A stretch of 26,409 nt of DNA, taken from contig CAZIRF010000041.1 of the NCBI GenBank assembly GCA_964541755.1, forward strand, positions 1 through 26,409. Reading direction: 5' to 3'. Every line of letters begins with the position of its first letter. Positions within the stretch are counted from its first letter, which is position 1. This document shows positions 14,420 to 22,912 of the stretch, one piece after another. The notes below the pieces were generated by a model. It worked only from the letters and a program-made list of their open reading frames with translations. It ran no database searches and was not told where the DNA came from. This DNA comes from CAZIRF01 sp964541755 (GTDB lineage: Bacteria; Spirochaetota; Spirochaetia; Treponematales; Breznakiellaceae). Position numbers and translations under genes: made by a program.

Positions 14420-14448
14420 TTGTCATGTGGAGTGACTTCGCTTATATT
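14420..14448 (+). promoter_or_regulatory. Promoter of the M20-like/gpgS operon
   Basis: TTGTCA (14420-14425), 17-base spacer, TATATT (14443-14448): the strongest-looking promoter in the window. It diverges from the gpmI promoter, with 23 bases between the two -35 boxes. Transcription should begin near 14455, just before AAAGGAGA (14465-14472). Confidence 0.65.
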
Positions 14449-14505
14449 GGGAAATACAGCATTAAAAGGAGACGGCATGGGGTAGCTTCAGCTTTAAGGA
14501 CATTC

Positions 14506-15669
14506 TTGAATCGCGCCAAAGAGACTCTTTTCATGCGGCGCATGCATGTGGGCGCAATGCTTCACCGCCCCTCTGCGAGTACCGACCGCCTCTTGGCAGA
14601 TGCCGTACGCTTTTCCGAACTTCCCTCGCCCACAGACCGCGAAGAGGCCCGGGCAACGTGGGTGGTGGAGCGTTTGAATGCCCTTTCGCTTACACCCAGT
14701 GTCGATGAACAGGGGAATGTGCTTGTGCGTTTGGGGGGGTACAGTTCTCCCGACGAACGCCCCTACCTGGTTTTTGCCTTTTTGGGGACGTCCCGCTGGG
14801 ACCCGGTAAAGAGCTATGCGCGTGTCGAGTTGGATAGTGCCCATGGTGCCGGTTTGGGTGATGCCATTGGACCTGCAGCACTCCTTTCCCTCGCAGAATC
14901 CATTACCAGTGGTGAAGTTCGTATTGATCGGGATTGCATACTGTTTTTTCTCGCCCGTCCGGCAAACGGGGCCTTGGGCGGGGCTTTTGATGCCCTTTTG
15001 TCCGACCCGAACCTGTTACCGGTGTCGGCTATCGGTTTGGATTCTTACAGCCTGGGTCATATTTCGCCGCAGGGCTTGGGAACGTGGCGTCTACGCGTGC
15101 GGGTACGCTGCAGTAGCGGGTATTCCGCCGTCGATAGTGCCGTATCCTTGGCCCAAAAATTGGGCGGCGTGCGCTGGGACGCCGCCGGTTCCACCCGCTG
15201 CCACATTCGCAGGGTCCGCGCCGGGTCCGGCTACACCAAGGAACCCCTCGACGGGGTAATCGATCTGGAAGTGGAGTCTCCCGACCCAGCCACCTTGGAG
15301 ATGGCAAAGGAGGCGGTCCTCGCCACTGCCAAAACCATAGAGGCCCTGCCCGATGTAAGGGTCGAGAGCGAAGAGCTGGGCTTTACCCCGGTGGGCGACG
15401 GTGCGGTAAATGAAGTGCTCCTCTCCCATATCCGCGAGGCCATGAGGGGCCTTCACATACCGATACATGAAGAGGACCACCCCGATCCCGCCGCATGGTT
15501 CAGTGCGCGGGGCATCCCGGCCCTTTCGATTGCACTCAGCGCCGGAAGCGAGGGCTCCGAGGAGGATGTCATCGACATTGCGTCGCTTGAAACGGGGCGC
15601 CGTCTTCTCCTCGCTCTGGCCCGCTCGGCCGCCGGAAGCGACACATCCCCCGAAGAGGTACACGCGTGA
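14506..15669 (+). CDS. M20-family peptidase homologue lacking the metal ligands, in operon with gpgS
   Basis: About 387 residues with the M20 (ArgE/DapE/PepT-like) order: an N-terminal helix FSELPSPTDREEARATWVVERL, the strand VDEQGNVLVRLGG, then VFAFLGTSRWDPV and GAGLGDAIGPAALL where active enzymes have HxD and GxGxxDn. The first histidine is missing, and the later catalytic EE region reads ARPANGALGGAF, also without Glu. A dimerisation-like domain and HPDPAAWFSARGIPALSIALSAGSEGSEED follow. I infer a non-catalytic homologue with a structural, binding or regulatory role. The start is uncertain: the TTG at 14506 has AAGGA five bases upstream; the ATG at 14533 is the main alternative. The stop overlaps the gpgS GTG (GTGA), so the two are translationally coupled. 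Confidence 0.7.
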   Translation: MNRAKETLFMRRMHVGAMLHRPSASTDRLLADAVRFSELPSPTDREEARATWVVERLNALSLTPSVDEQGNVLVRLGGYSSPDERPYLVFAFLGTSRWDPVKSYARVELDSAHGAGLGDAIGPAALLSLAESITSGEVRIDRDCILFFLARPANGALGGAFDALLSDPNLLPVSAIGLDSYSLGHISPQGLGTWRLRVRVRCSSGYSAVDSAVSLAQKLGGVRWDAAGSTRCHIRRVRAGSGYTKEPLDGVIDLEVESPDPATLEMAKEAVLATAKTIEALPDVRVESEELGFTPVGDGAVNEVLLSHIREAMRGLHIPIHEEDHPDPAAWFSARGIPALSIALSAGSEGSEEDVIDIASLETGRRLLLALARSAAGSDTSPEEVHA

Positions 15670-16640
15670 AGACCTTTGATGAATCCATCCTGCTGCGTAC
15701 CTGGCACCACAGCCGCTTTGCCGACCTCGACCGGCTCGTACGCCTCAAGAGAGAGAAGGGACTCAAGATTTCCCTGGCGTTCCCGACCCTCAACGAGGAG
15801 GCGACGATAGGCAAGGAGATCCTTGTCATGAAAAGCGAGCTCGTCGATCGCTATCCCCTGCTCGATGAAATCGCCGTCATCGATTCGGGCTCAACCGACA
15901 ACACCAAGCGCGTCGCAGAGCGCTACGGGGCCAAGTTCTGGCGTTCGGCGTCGATTCTTCATACCCAGGGGAGCTACAAGGGCAAGGGGGAGAACCTCTG
16001 GAAGAGTTTGTATGCCCTCGAGGGGGATATTATCGTCTGGGTCGATGCGGATATCTCCAATATCGCCCCGAAGTTCGTCTACGGGCTTCTCGGGCCGCTT
16101 TTGGAGGACGACAGCATCGGCTACGTGAAGGGCTTTTACGAGCGACCCATCCGAACCCAGTCGGCCCTTGCGCCCTCGGGCGGCGGCCGGGTTACAGAGC
16201 TCCTCGTGCGGCCCCTCTTTTCCCTCTTTTATCCCGAGCTCGCCAGCATGGTTCAGCCCCTCTCCGGCGAATATGCCGGCCGCCGCAGCCTCCTCGAACG
16301 CCTGCCGTTTTCGGTGGGCTACGGGGTCGAGTTGGGGCACCTCATCGACATACTCAAGATGGAGGGAACCGGCGCCCTGGCTCAGGTGGACTTGGACTTG
16401 CGCGTTCACCGAAACCAGACCGTGGGGGCCCTGGGGCGCATGTCCTACGGCATCCTCAACACCTTTTTCTCCCGCGCCCGGAAGTACGGCGACCTCGACC
16501 TTTCGAAAGAACCCGGGGCCGCCCACCTTTCGTTGAGCGTCCTCGCCGAGGCCCACTCCCTGGTTAAAACCGAGGTGAGCCGCGTGGAACGCCCCCCCAT
16601 TATTGATGTGGGCGAATACCGGAAGAAATTCAAAGGCTGA
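15666..16640 (+). CDS. gpgS: Glucosyl-3-phosphoglycerate synthase (GT81)
   Basis: 324 residues. It transfers glucose from a nucleotide sugar to D-3-phosphoglycerate, the first step toward glucosylglycerate, a compatible solute, or related glycolipids and polysaccharides. Motifs include FPTLNEEATIGKEI (39-52), the metal-binding VDADIS (126-131), GKGENLWKSL (106-115), GYVKGFYERP (152-161), GGRVTELLVRPLF (173-185), QPLSGEYAGRRSLLERLPF (197-215) and GYGVELG, with RVHRNQ (246-251) as the histidine loop. It is cytosolic, with no membrane segment. The GTG start overlaps the preceding stop. The partner phosphatase (GpgP) is not in this window. The stop TGA is followed directly by TAG and enters a long convergent terminator. 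Confidence 0.93.
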   Translation: MKTFDESILLRTWHHSRFADLDRLVRLKREKGLKISLAFPTLNEEATIGKEILVMKSELVDRYPLLDEIAVIDSGSTDNTKRVAERYGAKFWRSASILHTQGSYKGKGENLWKSLYALEGDIIVWVDADISNIAPKFVYGLLGPLLEDDSIGYVKGFYERPIRTQSALAPSGGGRVTELLVRPLFSLFYPELASMVQPLSGEYAGRRSLLERLPFSVGYGVELGHLIDILKMEGTGALAQVDLDLRVHRNQTVGALGRMSYGILNTFFSRARKYGDLDLSKEPGAAHLSLSVLAEAHSLVKTEVSRVERPPIIDVGEYRKKFKG

Positions 16641-16713
16641 TAGTTCACTCCGACGCCCCTTTTTTGCCCGTCGCTCTGGCGGCTTTAGGGGGCCCGGAGA
16701 GAACTATCAGCCT
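16634..16713. terminator. Bidirectional terminator between convergent gpgS and carB
   Basis: A 13-bp perfect outer stem AGGCTGATAGTTC / GAACTATCAGCCT (16634-16646, 16701-16713) is extended by CTCCG/CGGAG beyond an A/A mismatch and by GCCCC/GGGGC further in. The left arm includes the gpgS stop. The right arm ends ten bases before the carB stop. It contains a T-run (16660-16665). Confidence 0.7.
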
Positions 16714-16722
16714 GTAGATCCT

Positions 16723-19700
16723 CTATTTGTACTCCTCCCAAGCCTTGATCTCCAGGGGGGTCTTGGCAAGCTGGGCGAGGGATTCGGTGAACTGTTTGGC
16801 CACCTTGATGTTTGTAAAGAGGGGCAGGTCGAAGTCGATGGCCATACGCCGAATCAAGTAGTCGTTCTTGAGCTCGGTATCCCGATTGTTCTTGGGGATA
16901 TTGATGACCATGTCGAAACTGCGCTTCTTCATCATGTCGGCGATGTTGGGCGACTTCTCCTCGAGGGGCCAGTGGACCATGCTCACCGGGACCTTGTTCT
17001 CCTCGAGGAAGCGGGCCGTGCCCTTTGATGCGTAGAGTTCATAGCCCAGCTCGCACAGGAGCTTGGCCGAATCGAGGAACTCCAGCTTGTCGGCCAGGGG
17101 GCCGGTCGAAAGGAGTATCTTCTTCTTGGGGATGCGGTAGCCGACCGAAAGCAGGGCCTTCATGAAGGCATCATCGAGCTCGGTGCCGATACAGCCAACC
17201 TCGCCCGTCGAGGCCATCTCGACGCCGGGGACGGGGTCTGCCCCGTGCAGGCGCGAGAAGGAGAACTGGGCTGCCTTGACGCCGACCCACTCGAGGTCCA
17301 GGGCCGATGAAGGGGCTTCCTGAATCGGTTCGTCGAGCATGGCGCGCGTGGCCATTTCGATCATGTTGACGCGCGAGACCTTCGAGCAGAAGGGGAAGGA
17401 GCGGCTCGCGCGCAGGTTGCACTCGATGACGCGTACCTGGTTGTGTTTGGCCAGGAACTGGATGTTGAAGGGCCCGGTGATGTCGAGCTCCTTCGCAATG
17501 CGGCTCGCGATGCGCCGTATCTTGCGGATGGTCTCGATGTAGAGCCGCTGGGCAGGCAGGACGACCGTCGCGTCGCCTGAGTGTACGCCGGCGTTTTCGA
17601 TGTGCTCGGTGATGGCGTGGAAGACTATCTCGCCATGGCGTGCGACGGCGTCGACCTCGATTTCCTTGGTGTTTTCAATGAAGCTCGTGATAACCACCGG
17701 GTGGTCCTCGCTTACATCCGTGGCGAGGTTCAGGAACTTCTCGAGGCTCTGATCGTTCCAGGCGACATTCATCGCCGCGCCGGAGAGGACGTAGCTGGGG
17801 CGGATAAGGACGGGATAACCGACTTCCGCCGCGAAGTTCTTCGCCTCTTCGATGGTGGTCAGTTCCTTCCAGGCTGGCTGTTCGATGCCCAGTCGGTCGA
17901 GCATGGCGCTGAACTTGTGGCGGTCCTCGGCCATGTCGATGGAAGCGGGGCGGGTGCCGAAGATGACGGCTCCGGCATCATAGAGTTTGGTCGCGAGGTT
18001 GTTCGGAATCTGCCCGCCCATCGAGAGTATGAGGCCCTCGGGGCTCTCCCGTTCGTAGATGTCCAGGACCCGCTCGAGCGAGAGTTCCTCGAAGTAGAGG
18101 CGGTCGCACATGTCGTAGTCGGTGCTCACGGTTTCGGGGTTGCAGTTGACCATGATGCTGTAGCGGCCCAGGCTGCGGGCGGTGTTGACGGCATTGACGC
18201 AGCACCAGTCGAACTCGACGCTCGAACCGATGCGGTACGCCCCCGACCCCAGAACCATGACCCCCCTCTTGGCCGGGGCGACATCATCGACATTCCCAGA
18301 GTAGCTCATGTAGAGATAGTTGGTCTTGGCCGGGAACTCGCCGGCGAGGGTGTCGATGCTCTTGATGGCCGGTCGTATGCGGTATTCCTCGCGCAGGCGG
18401 CGGATGGTCATCTCGCCGGAAGACAGGAACTGGCCGATGCGGGCGTCGGAGAAGCCTAGCCGCTTGGCCTTTTGGAGGAGGTCCCGGTCCAGTATGACCG
18501 GATTCGCCCCTTTACCGGCTGCCTCGCCAAGGGTGCGAATCTCCCGCTCGCACTCGGCCGCACGGGCCATGGCAGAGAGAAACCAGTGGTCGATACGGGT
18601 GAGCTTGTGGACCTTCTCGACCGACCATCCTTCGAGGAGGGCCTTGTAGACGGCGAAGACGCGCCGGTCGGTGGGGACAGACAGGGCTTCGCGCAGGCTC
18701 TTGAAGCTCTCTCCAAGGAGTATGTCGTCGCTCGAGAAGCCGGGCGCACCGATCCCGGTCATGCGAAGGGCCTTTTGCAGGGCCTCCTCGAAACTGCGGG
18801 CTATGGACATGACCTCGCCCACGCTCTTCATCTCCGAACCAATCTTGACGTCGACATTCTTGAACTTGGTGAGGTCCCAGCGGGGGACCTTGACGACACA
18901 GTAGTCGAGGGCCGGCTCGAAGCAGCTCTTGGTCACCTTGGTGATGCGATTTTCGATATCGGCCAGGGAGTAGCCCAGGGCGAGCTTTGCCGCGACAAAG
19001 GCCAGGGGGTATCCGGTGGCCTTTGAGGCGAGGGCACTCGAGCGCGAGAGGCGGGCGTTGACTTCGATGATGCGGTAGTCCTCGCTGTAGGGGTCCAGGG
19101 CGTACTGGATATTGCACTCGCCCACGATACCCAGGTGGCGGATAACATCGATGGCCACCCGGCGCAGCTTTTGGTACTCGCTGTCGGTAAGGGTCTGGGA
19201 GGGTGCGACGACGATGCTCTCGCCGGTGTGGATTCCCAGCGGGTCGAAGTTCTCCATATTACATACGGTGATGCAGTTGTCGAAGGCATCCCGCACCACC
19301 TCGTACTCGATTTCCTTCCATCCGCCGAGCCATTCCTCGACGAGTACCTGCGGGGCGGCGGAAAAGGCCCGTTCACAGCGATCGCACAGCTCCGCCTCGT
19401 CGCGACAGATGCCCGAACCCGATCCGCCCAGGGCATAGGCCACGCGCACCATGACCGGATAGCCGATATCGGCCGCTGCCTTTTGGGCCGCTTCGACCGA
19501 ATCCGCGGCGATACTGCGCGGGCTCTTTGCCCCTATCTGGTTGAGTCTCTTTACGAAGAGGTCGCGGTCTTCGGTATCTTCGATGACCGATACCGGGGTA
19601 CCCAAAACGGCAACCCCGTGCTTGTCCAGGACCCCGGATCTCTTGAGGGCGACCCCGCAGTTGAGGGCCGTCTGGCCGCCAAAGGAGAGGAAGAGCCCGT

Positions 19701-19941
19701 CCGGCTTTTCCTTTTCGATGACCTTTTCGACGTATTCGGGGGTTATGGGCAGGAAGTAGGTGGCGTCTGCCATCCCCTCGCTCGTCTGTATGGTGGCAAT
19801 GTTCGGGTTGATGAGGACGCTCTTGATCCCCTCTTCGCGCAGGGCCTTGAGGGCCTGCGACCCGGAGTAGTCGAATTCACCCGCCTGTCCAATCTTGAGG
19901 CCCCCGGAACCAAGGACCAGTACCTTCTTGCACCTTGTCAT
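16723..19941 (-). CDS. carB: Carbamoyl phosphate synthetase large subunit
   Basis: 1072 residues, the normal size. It makes carbamoyl phosphate from bicarbonate, ATP and ammonia tunnelled from CarA, for arginine and pyrimidine synthesis. Both ATP-grasp halves begin with the family signatures VLVLGSGGLKIGQAGEFDYSGSQA and VMVLGSGAYRIGSSVEFDWCCVNA, followed by carboxyphosphate and carbamoyl-phosphate domains and the C-terminal allosteric MGS-like domain (about 930-1072), which contains MVINIPKNNRD. The ATG at 19941 is chosen: it lies two bases after the carA stop with GGGGGAG upstream, and the protein begins MTRCKKVLVLG. The longer open frame running back to 20286 only overlaps carA and is not real. 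The second-half signature has SSVEFDW in place of the common QGIEFDY. Confidence 0.98.
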   Translation of the reverse strand: MTRCKKVLVLGSGGLKIGQAGEFDYSGSQALKALREEGIKSVLINPNIATIQTSEGMADATYFLPITPEYVEKVIEKEKPDGLFLSFGGQTALNCGVALKRSGVLDKHGVAVLGTPVSVIEDTEDRDLFVKRLNQIGAKSPRSIAADSVEAAQKAAADIGYPVMVRVAYALGGSGSGICRDEAELCDRCERAFSAAPQVLVEEWLGGWKEIEYEVVRDAFDNCITVCNMENFDPLGIHTGESIVVAPSQTLTDSEYQKLRRVAIDVIRHLGIVGECNIQYALDPYSEDYRIIEVNARLSRSSALASKATGYPLAFVAAKLALGYSLADIENRITKVTKSCFEPALDYCVVKVPRWDLTKFKNVDVKIGSEMKSVGEVMSIARSFEEALQKALRMTGIGAPGFSSDDILLGESFKSLREALSVPTDRRVFAVYKALLEGWSVEKVHKLTRIDHWFLSAMARAAECEREIRTLGEAAGKGANPVILDRDLLQKAKRLGFSDARIGQFLSSGEMTIRRLREEYRIRPAIKSIDTLAGEFPAKTNYLYMSYSGNVDDVAPAKRGVMVLGSGAYRIGSSVEFDWCCVNAVNTARSLGRYSIMVNCNPETVSTDYDMCDRLYFEELSLERVLDIYERESPEGLILSMGGQIPNNLATKLYDAGAVIFGTRPASIDMAEDRHKFSAMLDRLGIEQPAWKELTTIEEAKNFAAEVGYPVLIRPSYVLSGAAMNVAWNDQSLEKFLNLATDVSEDHPVVITSFIENTKEIEVDAVARHGEIVFHAITEHIENAGVHSGDATVVLPAQRLYIETIRKIRRIASRIAKELDITGPFNIQFLAKHNQVRVIECNLRASRSFPFCSKVSRVNMIEMATRAMLDEPIQEAPSSALDLEWVGVKAAQFSFSRLHGADPVPGVEMASTGEVGCIGTELDDAFMKALLSVGYRIPKKKILLSTGPLADKLEFLDSAKLLCELGYELYASKGTARFLEENKVPVSMVHWPLEEKSPNIADMMKKRSFDMVINIPKNNRDTELKNDYLIRRMAIDFDLPLFTNIKVAKQFTESLAQLAKTPLEIKAWEEYK

Positions 19942-19943
19942 GA

Positions 19944-21215
19944 TCACTCCCCCTTGCCGTTCGTGCCGCTTGCTTCTGCCGCCAGCACCGCTGCCAGCGC
20001 AGCCGCCTGTGTCTGCCGGGTTTCGCCGGCGACGAGGGGCGCTAATAAAGGCGCTTCGAGCCCCGCCGCCGCGCGAACCTCCATGACAAAGTTGTCGATG
20101 AGGAACTCGGTGTCGCGGGGGCCCGGACAGCCTTCGGGGTGGAACTGGACGGCCTTGAAGCGGCCGCAGGAACTCTTGATCCCCTCGATGGTATCGTCGT
20201 TGGTGTTGACGAACCAGGGTTCCCAGCCGCGGGGAATGCTTTCGGCGCGCACCGCGTACCCGTGGTTCTGGCTCGTGATGTAGCATCTCTTGCTGCCCAC
20301 TTCGAGGCAGGGCTGGTTTACCCCGCGGTGGCCGTAGGGGAGCTTCCAGGTATCCGCACCGCTTGCGAGGGCCAGAATCTGGTTTCCTAGGCAGATACCA
20401 AAGAGAGGCTTCGAGCCCTTTATGACCTTGCGAACGGTTGCGATGGTCTTCTGGCAGGTCTTGGGGTCGCCGGGGCCGTTGGAAAGAAATACCCCGTCGT
20501 AGTCTATCCCCTCGAGGTCGTGGTCCCAGGGGACTTGGATGACATCCACGTCGCGGGCCAATAGGCAGCGCAGGATGTTTGCCTTTGCCCCGCAGTCGAC
20601 CAGGGCAATGCGGGGGCGGCGAGTGCTGTCACTCTTGGTCGCTGTGGCAGAATCACCGCCTCCAAGCAGGGACCGGTATTCGCGCACTTCCTTGGGCGAG
20701 ACATCAGCAACCGGGTGGGCGAGATCGCCCGAGTCCATGCTTACCGCGCGCGCGCCGTCGACGACAATCTTGCCGCGCATGACCCCGTGCTCGCGAAGCC
20801 GCTCGGTAAGGGCGCGGGTGTCCACCCCCTGTATGCCCGGAACCTGGTGGTACTCGAGCCAGGCGGCGAGCGTGGATGTGCTGGCAAAGTGGCTGGGCTC
20901 ATCGCAGAGCTCGCTCACCACAAGGCCGCCCACCTGGACGCGGTCGGACTCGTAGTGGAGCGGAATCCCGTGTTCGTCGCGTTCGATTGCCCCGCTCTTC
21001 GTATCAAAGGGAAGGCCGTAATTTCCAATAAGGGGGTAGGTAGCCACGAGTATCTGCCCGCGGAAGGAGGGGTCGCTCAAGGACTGCGGATAGCCGGACA
21101 TGCCGGTTGTGAACACCACCTCTCCCGCCTGGCTCTTGGCCTTTCCGAATATCTCGCCGGGGAACTCGCTCCCGTCTTCGAGGATGAGCCGGCCCGCTAC
21201 GCGTTTCTTCTTCAT
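19944..21215 (-). CDS. carA: Carbamoyl phosphate synthetase small (glutaminase) subunit
   Basis: 423 residues. It hydrolyses glutamine and passes ammonia to CarB. The N-terminal CPSase domain includes EVVFTTGMSGYPQSLSDPSF; the class I glutamine amidotransferase domain includes LSNGPGDPK, the nucleophile elbow GICLGNQ and the catalytic histidine in VQFHPEG. A ~45-residue Ala-rich tail extends past the usual C-terminus. The ATG at 21215 is used because GGGAGGT lies five bases upstream; an in-frame upstream start at 21245 lacks that support. carB follows two bases after the stop, so the two form an operon. Confidence 0.97.
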   Translation of the reverse strand: MKKKRVAGRLILEDGSEFPGEIFGKAKSQAGEVVFTTGMSGYPQSLSDPSFRGQILVATYPLIGNYGLPFDTKSGAIERDEHGIPLHYESDRVQVGGLVVSELCDEPSHFASTSTLAAWLEYHQVPGIQGVDTRALTERLREHGVMRGKIVVDGARAVSMDSGDLAHPVADVSPKEVREYRSLLGGGDSATATKSDSTRRPRIALVDCGAKANILRCLLARDVDVIQVPWDHDLEGIDYDGVFLSNGPGDPKTCQKTIATVRKVIKGSKPLFGICLGNQILALASGADTWKLPYGHRGVNQPCLEVGSKRCYITSQNHGYAVRAESIPRGWEPWFVNTNDDTIEGIKSSCGRFKAVQFHPEGCPGPRDTEFLIDNFVMEVRAAAGLEAPLLAPLVAGETRQTQAAALAAVLAAEASGTNGKGE

Positions 21216-21256
21216 GGATACCTCCCGCACACCCCTGGCGTGCACTCTGCAGAGAA

Positions 21257-21286
21257 ACTATAGACAGCAGAGCTGCTCTCAAACAA
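21257..21286 (-). promoter_or_regulatory. Probable carAB promoter
   Basis: Minus strand: -35 TTGTTT (21286-21281), 18-base spacer containing the dyad AGAGCAGCTCT, -10 TATAGT (21262-21257). Upstream lies a long run of A/T tracts (21303-21375) that could act as an UP element. No attenuator or riboswitch was recognised in the short leader. Confidence 0.45.
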
Positions 21287-21410
21287 GGGGGTAAAATGTC
21301 AATTATTCGTAATAAAATTGAAAAAACATGAAAAAAATCAAAAAAATGGGAAAAAATGCATTTATACTGATAGTTTTCCGCGAAAAAATGACAATTTCGC
21401 CGCGTAAAAT

Positions 21411-21437
21411 AAAACTGCCCGTTTCCGGGCAGTTTTT
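21411..21437 (-). terminator. Rho-independent terminator for the flavo-diiron gene
   Basis: Perfect 11-bp stem AAAACTGCCCG / CGGGCAGTTTT with a four-base loop (21422-21425). On the minus strand the stem is followed by a T-rich tract. It also has T residues on the plus side, so it could work both ways. Confidence 0.85.
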
Positions 21438-21471
21438 ATGGCAGCTCCAAAGGCTGAAGGGATGCGGGCTT

Positions 21472-21566
21472 GCCGGGCCTTGCGACACGCATTGTCGGGC
21501 CCGGCGGCCGTTTGAGCGGGCCCGTGGGCCCCGCCTGAAACCCGCCCCCCGCCGTCTTGGCGCGGG
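21472..21566 (-). other. Three GC-rich hairpins in the flavo-diiron 3' region
   Basis: Between the fprA stop and its terminator lie three possible hairpins: CGCC-GTCTT-GGCG near 21548-21565, GCGGGCCC-GT-GGGC(C)CCGC near 21516-21534, and GCCGGGCC/GGCCCGGC with inner CGACA/TGTCG at 21472-21505. There is no coding potential. They may stabilise the mRNA 3' end. Confidence 0.5.
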
Positions 21567-21574
21567 TATGACTA

Positions 21575-22804
21575 TCAGCCTTGAGCGCTATGACGTGCCT
21601 TTACCGCGCGGGCGAGCTCGCGGCCCTTTTCCTCCAGCTGGCGGTACTCCTCTTCTGTCGGCAAGCCCTCCCATTCAAGGCTCTCGATACTCTCGAGGGC
21701 GAGGGGCTCGATGGCCGCCTCGTACTCCTTCTTGGCACCTCCCACCCAGCCCCAGGAGCCGATGCGCAGGGCGACCCGCTTTTTGACGTGCTTGCGGCGG
21801 AAGATGTCGAGGACGTAGGCCATGGGCGGGAACATTGCGTACTCGTAGGTGGGCATCGCGAGGAGGAGGCCGCTCGAGCGCCAGGCTTCGGCCAGGGCGT
21901 AGGAGACATCCTGGTCGGGAACGCGGACGAGCGAGCAGGGGACCCCTTCCGCTTCAATCCCGCGAAGGACCGCGTCGAGGCCCTTCTTCGTATTGCCGTA
22001 CATGGAACCCCAGATTACGCAGATGCGCTCCTCTGCCGTGCCGTTAATGTACGAGGCATAGCGCAGGTAGCGCTCGACGATGTCCATGGGTTTGCTGCGC
22101 CAGACGATGCCGTGGCTGGGCGCGACGCAGCGTATGTCGAGGCCCTCCAACTTTTCTACGGCCTTGATCACAAAGCTCGAGAAGGAAGAGACGATGTTCG
22201 CGTAGTAGCGCAGGCTCTCGGCCTCGAATGCTTCGTGCTCTTGTGCCGTAAACTCGTCGTCGAAAACCCGCTCGCCCAGTTTCCCGAAGGAGCCGAAGGC
22301 GTCGCAGGAGAAGAGGGTGCCGCTCACCGGCTCCCAGGTGACCATGGTCTCGGGCCAGTGGACGTTGGGCGCCTCCACGAAGTGGAGGACGCGGCCCGCT
22401 CCCAGGTCGAGGCTGTCGCCGCTTTTGACCTCGCGAAGGCCCGTTTCGATCTTGTAAAAGCTCTTGATGAGCTTGATCCCCTTGGGCGTCGAGACAATCT
22501 CGAGGCCGGGGTTGATATCCCGCAGCTCGGCGAGCCAGCCAGTGTGGTCGGGTTCGAGGTGGTTGAGGACGAGATAGTCGATATCCGCAAAGGAGACCCC
22601 GATGCCCGCGAGCTCTTCTTCGAGCTGTTTGGGGGCGGCCGTCCAGTCGCGAACGAGGTCGATGAGGGCGGTCTTTTCGCCCTTGACGAGGTAGCAGTTG
22701 AGCGAGACCCCTTCGGGAATGGGCCAGATGCCCTCGAACAGGTCGTCGGTATCGATATCGGCGTGCAGACACCACACGGCGTCGTCTATCTTGCAGGCTT
22801 TCAT
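21575..22804 (-). CDS. fprA: A-type flavo-diiron protein (oxygen/NO reductase)
   Basis: 409 residues: an N-terminal beta-lactamase-like diiron domain (about 1-255) fused to a flavodoxin domain (about 260-405). Diiron ligands are in place: H82-x-E84-x-D86-H87 in NHLEPDHTGW, H149, D168 and H231. The FMN phosphate loop is SMYGNT (267-272). Such enzymes reduce O2 to water or NO to N2O in anaerobes, taking electrons from rubredoxin or similar donors; none is encoded here, and O2 versus NO preference cannot be read from the sequence. GAGGAGGG precedes the ATG. It is cytosolic and diverges from the GGDEF gene across 140 bases containing an operator-like dyad. Confidence 0.95.
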   Translation of the reverse strand: MKACKIDDAVWCLHADIDTDDLFEGIWPIPEGVSLNCYLVKGEKTALIDLVRDWTAAPKQLEEELAGIGVSFADIDYLVLNHLEPDHTGWLAELRDINPGLEIVSTPKGIKLIKSFYKIETGLREVKSGDSLDLGAGRVLHFVEAPNVHWPETMVTWEPVSGTLFSCDAFGSFGKLGERVFDDEFTAQEHEAFEAESLRYYANIVSSFSSFVIKAVEKLEGLDIRCVAPSHGIVWRSKPMDIVERYLRYASYINGTAEERICVIWGSMYGNTKKGLDAVLRGIEAEGVPCSLVRVPDQDVSYALAEAWRSSGLLLAMPTYEYAMFPPMAYVLDIFRRKHVKKRVALRIGSWGWVGGAKKEYEAAIEPLALESIESLEWEGLPTEEEYRQLEEKGRELARAVKARHSAQG

Positions 22805-22866
22805 GCGCCCTCCTCGGTTTCATGTAGTGGGCAACTCCAAAAATCCCTTCGGATGTTGGAGGCCCC

Positions 22867-22893
22867 TGTTGTGCGGGACATTCCCGGGCAACA
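22867..22893. promoter_or_regulatory. Operator-like 27-bp dyad between fprA and the GGDEF gene
   Basis: TGTTG-N2-CGGGA-N3-TCCCG-N2-CAACA is perfectly symmetric in its five-base half-sites. It lies between the two divergent starts and downstream of a possible fprA promoter. It could bind a dimeric regulator; no binding family is assigned. Confidence 0.4.
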
Positions 22894-22912
22894 GCTCAAG
22901 AAGCGTATGGCA

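Noticed and set aside
14319..14426. 36-residue hydrophobic N-terminal extension of gpmI resembling a signal anchor
   Set aside because: The ATG at 14426 has no ribosome site, the extension spans a good promoter for gpmI, and GpmI is cytosolic; the ATG at 14318 has AGGAGT and the family N-terminus.
19942..20286. Longer carB reading frame starting inside carA
   Set aside because: It is the alternate frame of carA; its translation is low-complexity Arg/Pro/Gly-rich, and the true CarB start follows a clear ribosome site.
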